Assembly: GCA_003175915.1 (NCBI GenBank)
Contig: PSRH01000113.1
Coordinates: 1-19,264 of the forward strand
Reading direction: 5' to 3'
Source: Candidatus Melainabacteria bacterium
Lineage (GTDB): Bacteria > Cyanobacteriota > Vampirovibrionia > Obscuribacterales > Obscuribacteraceae
Length of the DNA: 19,264 bases
Part shown: in pieces, positions 14,778-19,264 of the stretch
Position numbering within the stretch: the stretch's first letter is position 1
Layout: each line of letters begins with the position of its first letter
Program-made: the position numbers and the translations under genes
Notes under the pieces: model-generated
What the model was told of the DNA's origin: nothing
Seen by the model: the letters and a program-made list of their open reading frames with translations, nothing else
The model's database searches: none

Positions 14778-15443
14778 ATGGCTAATGATTTTACCGGCAA
14801 GGGCTTGTTAGTTGGTGCTTGGCTGCTTTTGGGCGGATACGTTTCCTCATGTAGCTCTTTGGCCAGTAAGGAGGCCGCCATAATGGTTGAGAGGGAGCCA
14901 GAAACCATTTCCCGACATTTGCTGGAGCATGCCTCGATCAAATTGGCAGAAATGTCCCAGGCCGAAGGAGCGCTAACAACCTGGTTTTATCGTTGTTCAA
15001 ACGTGCTTGCCTATGAAATCCGCTCGGAAAGCTCTCTCAATCAAACTGTCTCTGTTGAGATCATCGTCACCGGCGTCAACATGCACATAGGGTTGAACAT
15101 GGACGTGTTCCTGCGAGGGGATGCGCCGGAAGAACTGAGGGCGCATGAGAATGGTCATGTGAAAATCTGTCAGCTTATCTATCAGGATGGAGAGGCAAAA
15201 GCTCGCAGAGCCGCTCAGAGCGTCTTGGGGCGGAAATTTTCGGGAGCGGGATCAGGACGCAAGCAAGCGCTGGAGAATGCCTTAAACGGGGCGAGCGAAG
15301 CGATTTGTTCGCTTTACCGGGCTGAGACAGTGGTATTGGCCAATAAAACATCGGACGCATATGACAAGATCACCGACAACGGCAGGGCAAAGCTGAGCGT
15401 TGAGGACGCCGTCGAAATGGCGTTCAAACAGAGGAAGGAATAA
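14778..15443 (+). CDS. Putative lipoprotein with HEXXH motif (DUF922-like metalloprotease?)
   Basis: This 221-residue protein begins with a hydrophobic segment (LLVGAWLLLGGYV) ending in a lipobox-like VSSC with Cys at 25, so it is probably a lipoprotein on the outer face of the membrane. Near the middle is RAHENGHVKICQL, in which H123-E-N-G-H127 is a perfect HEXXH zinc-protease motif. The surrounding layout (beta strands YEIRSESSLNQTVSVEIIVTG before it, an Ala-rich helical tail after it) recalls DUF922, a predicted secreted Zn-dependent protease family, but I cannot confirm this by eye. The third zinc ligand is not obvious. It follows the coiled-coil protein by 7 bases and ends 7 bases from the convergent Tad-like gene. 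The N-terminus has only one Lys before the hydrophobic core, which is weak for a signal peptide. Confidence 0.75.
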   Translation: MANDFTGKGLLVGAWLLLGGYVSSCSSLASKEAAIMVEREPETISRHLLEHASIKLAEMSQAEGALTTWFYRCSNVLAYEIRSESSLNQTVSVEIIVTGVNMHIGLNMDVFLRGDAPEELRAHENGHVKICQLIYQDGEAKARRAAQSVLGRKFSGAGSGRKQALENALNGASEAICSLYRAETVVLANKTSDAYDKITDNGRAKLSVEDAVEMAFKQRKE

Positions 15444-15450
15444 GCGTCCA

Positions 15451-17409
15451 CTAGCCGCCGGAGGCAGTGCTTGTAGTTGTGCCGCTATCGGCGGCGCCGC
15501 CCGAACCTTTCGGAGCGTATTGAATATCTACGGCGATGCCATTGTGAAGGTAGGTGTCACGCACCGCACCATTACCGCACGGGCCTTGGCTGAAGTTAAT
15601 GGTGCTGCCGCAAGAACCGTCGCCGTCGTCGTCATCATCTTCATCACCCTCGTTTCCTCCACAGATTCCTCCTCCACCGCAACCGCCACCACCGCACGGA
15701 GGTCCTCCAGCACCGCATCCACCGGCGCCAAGTTCAAGACCCTGAGCGATTTCGGTAGCGTTGGCTGGTGTTCCTTGAGCCAGCGATGAGCCAGTGATGT
15801 GGTAGGAAGCGAGCACGGTAGTATCCAGGAGGGGATCGGCAAGAGGTTCACCTGAGTGCTTGCCGCCGTTCTTGCGGCCCGGGTGGCGAACATAGTTTTT
15901 GACGGTTACGGAGAAGGTTATACCGCTAACGGAATCCGTGAATTTAGCTTTGCCTTTCCATTGCTTCTCGGATTCTGACAAGGCCGGTTTAAGGACGCTT
16001 ACGTGGAGCGTCTGCAGGATTGTGCCATCGGCTTCAAATTCGTAGTTTTGCATGATGCCGCTGGTTACCGTGGAGCTGGCTAAGAAAGGTTGGGTCATCA
16101 TTGCTTTCACGGCATTGACGTTCGCCTTTGTGCCAGCTCGTTTCAACCAGTCATAGAAGCCACCGCTGATTACTTGGCCAATTGTAGGAGTGCCGCCACC
16201 AGGAGCAATCGGCCAGGTAACGGGAGCCGAACTACCACCACCCGGCTTGTCACCACCACCTGGGCTAGTTATTTTGGCTGGCGGTGTGCCAGTCTCTGGG
16301 TCAGTGATCAGGTCGCCGGGCTTGGTTAACCGGCCAATTTTAGGGCCGGGAAATTCGATACCGAGCTTTCCGGGCGCCGGTAAGGGGTCGACTGTGGAAG
16401 CCGGTTGAGCACAGGCGATGGCGTGGACGATACGGCCACCGATGTCGTGCCCTTCCAAGAACATTTGATCTGCTTCCGCTTTTACAATAGTGGGAATCGT
16501 ATAAGGGAGACTGTCATCGTTGGTGACGAACTTATTAGTGTCAACCAGTTTGATAGCATCGCCGACACCAGCAAAGACAAAATCGGTGCCGTTGTAGGCG
16601 ACATCGACGTAGGACATGTACTTGCCTTCGTAGGAAAGATTACCGCTGGCATAAGCGTAAGTGTCGGGCTGCGGGATAGGCGTGTTAGTAGGTCCGCCGC
16701 CGACAAGAGAACCGAGGGACAATTTCATGCTGCCGTCTACATACTGCGACTGTCCCGCCATGCGAATTTGATTGGCTCGATAAGCCGCCACCGCATCGTC
16801 ATAGGGAAACACTTGATTGCCAAAGGCGTCGACGAAGTAGCTTGTCGTGCTGCCGCCGTTACCGTTGCCGTTACCTCCTCCAGAGGTGCCGCCACCTGGG
16901 CTGGCTGCAGCAGCGGAGACTGAACCTCCACCTGAGGGCAACAATGATGCCTGCAGGACACTGGTGAGATTATCGGCGGCCGCACGAGCGTTCGCATAAT
17001 CACGTTGGGCGAAGGCCAACATAACTGGGTCGCCTATCTCGTTGGCTATGATCATGTCTAATCTGATCGTGCCAAGAATACTGTTGATGCTATGAACTTG
17101 CGTGTAGTAATTGTCGCCGGCAATAGTGCCCGCTCCGATTGGAGCGCTGTCGGAAATACCGATCAAACCTAAATTGGGATCGTCGACAACGATCCGGCTC
17201 ACAGCTTTGGCGGCGGCGAGAGCCGCGGCATCAATGCCGCACTTCTGCTCGTGGTTAGTGCCGACCAGTCTGGTAAAGCTAAGGGCGAAGAGCATGAAGG
17301 CCAATAAGAATGTACAGCTGACCGCCACCATGAAGACGATTACGTTGGCACGACGACTGCGGATTAAGCGACAAGAAGCTGACCGCTGACAGGATTGAGA
17401 AACCGACAT
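15451..17409 (-). CDS. Tad-like membrane-anchored, Gly/Cys/Asp-rich extracellular protein
   Basis: This 652-residue protein starts with a basic segment (CRLIRSRRAN) and one membrane helix (~22-47: VIVFMVAVSCTFLLAFMLFALSFTRL). Next comes KCGIDAAALAAAKAVSRIV (57-74), the TadG/TadE-type pattern of an anchored pilus-assembly protein, with the rest outside the cytoplasm. The remainder alternates apparently folded parts with low-complexity linkers: Gly/Asn/Ser (~159-188), Gly/Pro (~370-410), and a striking tail at ~560-612 with GGCGAGGPPCGGGGCGGGG, then a run of acidic residues (EDDDDDGDG) and six cysteines (565, 572, 577, 583, 600, 611). The last ~20 residues are Gly/Ser/Thr. The ATG at 17409 has a purine-rich AAAGATAG upstream. 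No Tad ATPase or other Tad genes are in the window, so its role as pilus, adhesin or secreted matrix protein is open. Confidence 0.85.
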   Translation of the reverse strand: MSVSQSCQRSASCRLIRSRRANVIVFMVAVSCTFLLAFMLFALSFTRLVGTNHEQKCGIDAAALAAAKAVSRIVVDDPNLGLIGISDSAPIGAGTIAGDNYYTQVHSINSILGTIRLDMIIANEIGDPVMLAFAQRDYANARAAADNLTSVLQASLLPSGGGSVSAAAASPGGGTSGGGNGNGNGGSTTSYFVDAFGNQVFPYDDAVAAYRANQIRMAGQSQYVDGSMKLSLGSLVGGGPTNTPIPQPDTYAYASGNLSYEGKYMSYVDVAYNGTDFVFAGVGDAIKLVDTNKFVTNDDSLPYTIPTIVKAEADQMFLEGHDIGGRIVHAIACAQPASTVDPLPAPGKLGIEFPGPKIGRLTKPGDLITDPETGTPPAKITSPGGGDKPGGGSSAPVTWPIAPGGGTPTIGQVISGGFYDWLKRAGTKANVNAVKAMMTQPFLASSTVTSGIMQNYEFEADGTILQTLHVSVLKPALSESEKQWKGKAKFTDSVSGITFSVTVKNYVRHPGRKNGGKHSGEPLADPLLDTTVLASYHITGSSLAQGTPANATEIAQGLELGAGGCGAGGPPCGGGGCGGGGICGGNEGDEDDDDDGDGSCGSTINFSQGPCGNGAVRDTYLHNGIAVDIQYAPKGSGGAADSGTTTSTASGG

Positions 17410-17520
17410 CTATCTTTTCTTTGCCCCTGAGTGAACTTAACGACTGGTCTGGTTTATTGGCTTAGGAATGCCGGGAAGCCGCCCGCCGGCTATCCTTATT
17501 TCGATAATACGCCTAGTAAA

Positions 17521-17534
17521 AGCCTCTGTAGGCT
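17521..17534 (-). terminator. Weak terminator candidate after xseB
   Basis: On the minus strand AGCCT-ACAG-AGGCT forms a 5-base stem followed by TTTTA, about 37 bases after the xseB stop. The 161-base gap to the Tad-like gene otherwise shows only another short GC stem near 17476-17490. The stem is short, so this is a low-confidence terminator. Confidence 0.25.
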
Positions 17535-17570
17535 GAAGTCCCAACGAAATCCGAACGCATTAAACCTATT

Positions 17571-17828
17571 TCAGCTTATCGCCCCAGGCTCGATTATGTC
17601 AAGTTTCTCATCTTCGTGAAGTTCTTGGGTGAGAACCCCATTGGCTGACCTTCTCAGGATTTCCACCCGCTGCTCGGCGGCGTTGAGAAAGTTTTCGCAC
17701 TCGCTACTTAGTTTCATGCCGCGCTCGAAAAGCTCAAGGGCTCTCTCGATCGGGACGTCGCTGCCCAATTCGCCGACCACTTTTTCTAACTCGGCCAGGA
17801 TTGAAGCAAAGTCTCTTTCTTTACTCAT
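17571..17828 (-). CDS. xseB: Exodeoxyribonuclease VII small subunit
   Basis: This 85-residue protein is a typical XseB: FASILAELEKVVGELGSDVPIERALELFERGMKLSSECENFLNAAEQRVEIL matches the family pattern of two helices (F...L..LE.IV..LE...L.LE.AL..FE.G..L...C...L..AE..V..L). XseB packs along the coiled coil of XseA; several copies per XseA give the exonuclease that degrades single-stranded DNA in both directions in the cytoplasm. Length is normal (70-90), with a C-terminal acidic tail (HEDEKLDIIEPG). The ATG at 17828 overlaps the end of xseA by 8 bases, so the two are translationally coupled. Confidence 0.96.
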   Translation of the reverse strand: MSKERDFASILAELEKVVGELGSDVPIERALELFERGMKLSSECENFLNAAEQRVEILRRSANGVLTQELHEDEKLDIIEPGAIS

Positions 17829-19068
17829 TTAATCTCTCCTTGGGATATTGCCATTCTGCCGATTTGGCTTTAACGACAAGCACGAGCTTGCCGTGTTCCA
17901 TTAACGCTTCCAGTTCATCACCTGGTTCAATCTGATCGACTGAGCAAACCACTTCTCCTTGTCGGTTCCTCAAAATCGAGAATCCACGCCTCAAGACACT
18001 TAGCGGCCCGAGGCTAGCAAGCTTTTCGGCATTGGCTCGCCAGCGATGCCTGTGTTCAGCCAGGCACCTGGCGATCATTACGATCATTCTTTCTTGCTGG
18101 TGCTTTAGCTCCAGTCGATGTCTTTTCAGTCGCCCTTCATGGGCAATCAGGAAGCTCAACGGATTGAGGCTCAAAAGCGATTGCCGGCAAGATCTAAGCT
18201 TGCCCTCCATCAAGGTTACTAACTTGCCTTGGAAGTAATCGCATTTCTCGGCGATCTCACTGCGACCTTTGGCCACCAGTTCGGCAGCTGCCGTAGGAGT
18301 GGGTGCCCGCATATCGGCGACGAGATCGCAGATAGTCACGTCTGTTTCGTGACCGACCCCGGAAATAATAGGAACGCGGCAGTTGGCTACGGCTCTTGCT
18401 ACCGTCTCTGTATTGAATGACCAGAGATCTTCAATTGAGCCGCCGCCCCGGGCGATGATGATTACCTCGATGGCGGGGTCGGTTTGCAAATCAGCCAGTG
18501 CCTGAGCGATTTCTTGGGCGCTGCCATCGCCCTGCACTCGGGCCGGCGCAATGACAATGCTGACGTTTTTATTGCGCCGCTTCAGGGCGCTCAAGATGTC
18601 CTTGATGGCCGCCCCGGCCGTACTTGTGACGACGCCGATTCTTCTGGGCACCAGAGGCAGGCTGCGCTTGCGGGCGTTAGCCAATAGGCCTTCACTCTCC
18701 AGTTGTTTCTTGAGCTGTTCGAAAGCCAGTTGCCAGTCTCCAATACCGACCGGTTCGACGGCGTTGACGACCATTTGATAGGCGCCTCGGGGCGGATAGA
18801 CGGTCAACTTTCCCCGAGCCACGATCATCAAGCCATCCTCCAGGCGAAATTTAATGGCTTGATTGCTGGTCTTGAAGCAAACACAGGGCAAGGTGGCTTC
18901 CTTGTCTTTCAATGAGAAATACCAATGGCCGGATGGATATACCTTGGTATTGCTGATCTCGCCCACCACATAGACGTCTGTAAATACGTCCTCGATCAGA
19001 ACTCGCACTTGGGCGGTTAGCTGGGAGACGCTCAGGACTTGTCTTAGGGGGTTGGAAGTACCGTACAA
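17821..19068 (-). CDS. xseA: Exodeoxyribonuclease VII large subunit
   Basis: XseA is the catalytic subunit of exonuclease VII. From the start chosen here the order is LSVSQLTAQVRVLIEDVF, an OB-fold DNA-binding domain (VGEISNTKVYPSGHWYFSLKD...), then the catalytic domain with RRIGVVTSTAGAAIKDIL, IIIARGGGSIEDLWSFNTE, PIISGVGHETDVTICDLVADMRAPTPTAAAE, then a long coiled-coil region and a C-terminal beta barrel (LRRGFSILRNRQGEVV...GDELEALMEHG). The frame stays open to an ATG at 19257 (478 residues), but those extra ~63 residues match nothing in the family, and their DNA is AT-rich and promoter-like. A TTG at 19068 gives MYGTSNPLRQVLSVSQL and 415 residues, close to the family norm, and has GAGAG upstream. 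Start uncertain; identity certain. It overlaps xseB. Confidence 0.95.
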   Translation of the reverse strand: MYGTSNPLRQVLSVSQLTAQVRVLIEDVFTDVYVVGEISNTKVYPSGHWYFSLKDKEATLPCVCFKTSNQAIKFRLEDGLMIVARGKLTVYPPRGAYQMVVNAVEPVGIGDWQLAFEQLKKQLESEGLLANARKRSLPLVPRRIGVVTSTAGAAIKDILSALKRRNKNVSIVIAPARVQGDGSAQEIAQALADLQTDPAIEVIIIARGGGSIEDLWSFNTETVARAVANCRVPIISGVGHETDVTICDLVADMRAPTPTAAAELVAKGRSEIAEKCDYFQGKLVTLMEGKLRSCRQSLLSLNPLSFLIAHEGRLKRHRLELKHQQERMIVMIARCLAEHRHRWRANAEKLASLGPLSVLRRGFSILRNRQGEVVCSVDQIEPGDELEALMEHGKLVLVVKAKSAEWQYPKERLNE

Positions 19069-19142
19069 AATTGCTCTCGCTTTTCTCTTCTGGCCTGCCC
19101 GCCAGTCCGGCAGCCCTTTTGTAGCAACGATGCGCAGGCCGG

Positions 19143-19175
19143 TTTGGCGACTAGATAAATAAGTTGCTCGCCAAA
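19143..19175. repeat. Perfect 8-base inverted repeat upstream of xseA
   Basis: TTTGGCGA (19143-19150) and TCGCCAAA (19168-19175) are exact reverse complements separated by 17 AT-rich bases. If xseA starts near 19068, this element lies about 75-107 bases upstream of the start, where an operator or leader hairpin could be. The AT-rich stretch further upstream (around 19190-19215, TATATAGT on the minus strand) may hold a promoter. Confidence 0.45.
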
Positions 19176-19264
19176 TTTCATTTGACGGCTTTAATAGAGT
19201 ACTATATATTGGTATGACATACAAACGTAAGGTATTAACTGGAAAGGGGTGCGGCATGCACAGG

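Noticed and set aside
15600..15740. Short repeats read as a possible CRISPR or tandem array
   Set aside because: They are codon-level Gly/Asp low complexity inside a coding frame, with no regular spacers.
15554..15745. Pro-rich plus-strand ORF opposite the Gly-rich tail
   Set aside because: Pro runs arise from the complement of Gly codons in the Tad-like gene.

Overview
The window carries ordinary bacterial chromosomal genes and one exopolysaccharide region. I infer a Gram-negative-type bacterium with Tad-like pilus or secretion components. The pairing of a BcsA-type synthase with a HlyD adaptor, and no BcsB, recalls cyanobacteria and their non-photosynthetic relatives (Melainabacteria/Vampirovibrionia such as Obscuribacterales). 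That placement is a guess from gene content, not a measurement. By eye, the first ~6 kb is more AT-rich and the right half more GC-rich. No rRNA, tRNA, CRISPR array, insertion sequence or phage gene was found.

Left part (1-5,945). A CDS cut by the left edge (possibly TadE/TadG-like) runs convergently into, and overlaps, a sugar-phosphate nucleotidyltransferase with a left-handed beta-helix tail. A ~490-base spacer without a convincing gene separates this from a divergent two-gene operon: a HlyD-type membrane-fusion protein overlapping a BcsA-like cellulose synthase with GT2 and PilZ domains. This looks like a polymer synthesis and export unit.

Middle (5,946-11,067, minus strand). In transcription order there is an SbcD-like metallophosphoesterase, a GtrII-like polytopic GT-C membrane protein, a GT4 glycosyltransferase, and an HpaI-type class II aldolase. 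The last three abut or overlap and probably form a glycan-modification operon.

Right-centre (11,186-15,443, plus strand). A compact run holds an RlmD-type rRNA uracil methyltransferase, a GNAT acetyltransferase, a 51-codon ORF ending in an ATGA overlap with the next gene, ribosomal protein L9 (rplI), a secreted coiled-coil protein, and a putative lipoprotein with an HEXXH motif. The last two are unrecognised envelope proteins riding behind translation genes.

Right end (15,451-19,264, minus strand). A large Tad-like, Gly/Cys/Asp-rich exported protein lies convergent to the lipoprotein gene. Beyond it are xseB and xseA, the two subunits of exonuclease VII, overlapping by 8 bases. The xseA reading frame extends upstream to near the window edge, but the conserved start is about 60 codons further in, and an inverted repeat lies in between.

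The best candidates for something undescribed are the HlyD-BcsA unit with a degenerate PilZ motif, the small ORF coupled to rplI, the Cys/Gly/Asp-rich Tad-like protein, and the secreted coiled-coil/HEXXH lipoprotein pair.
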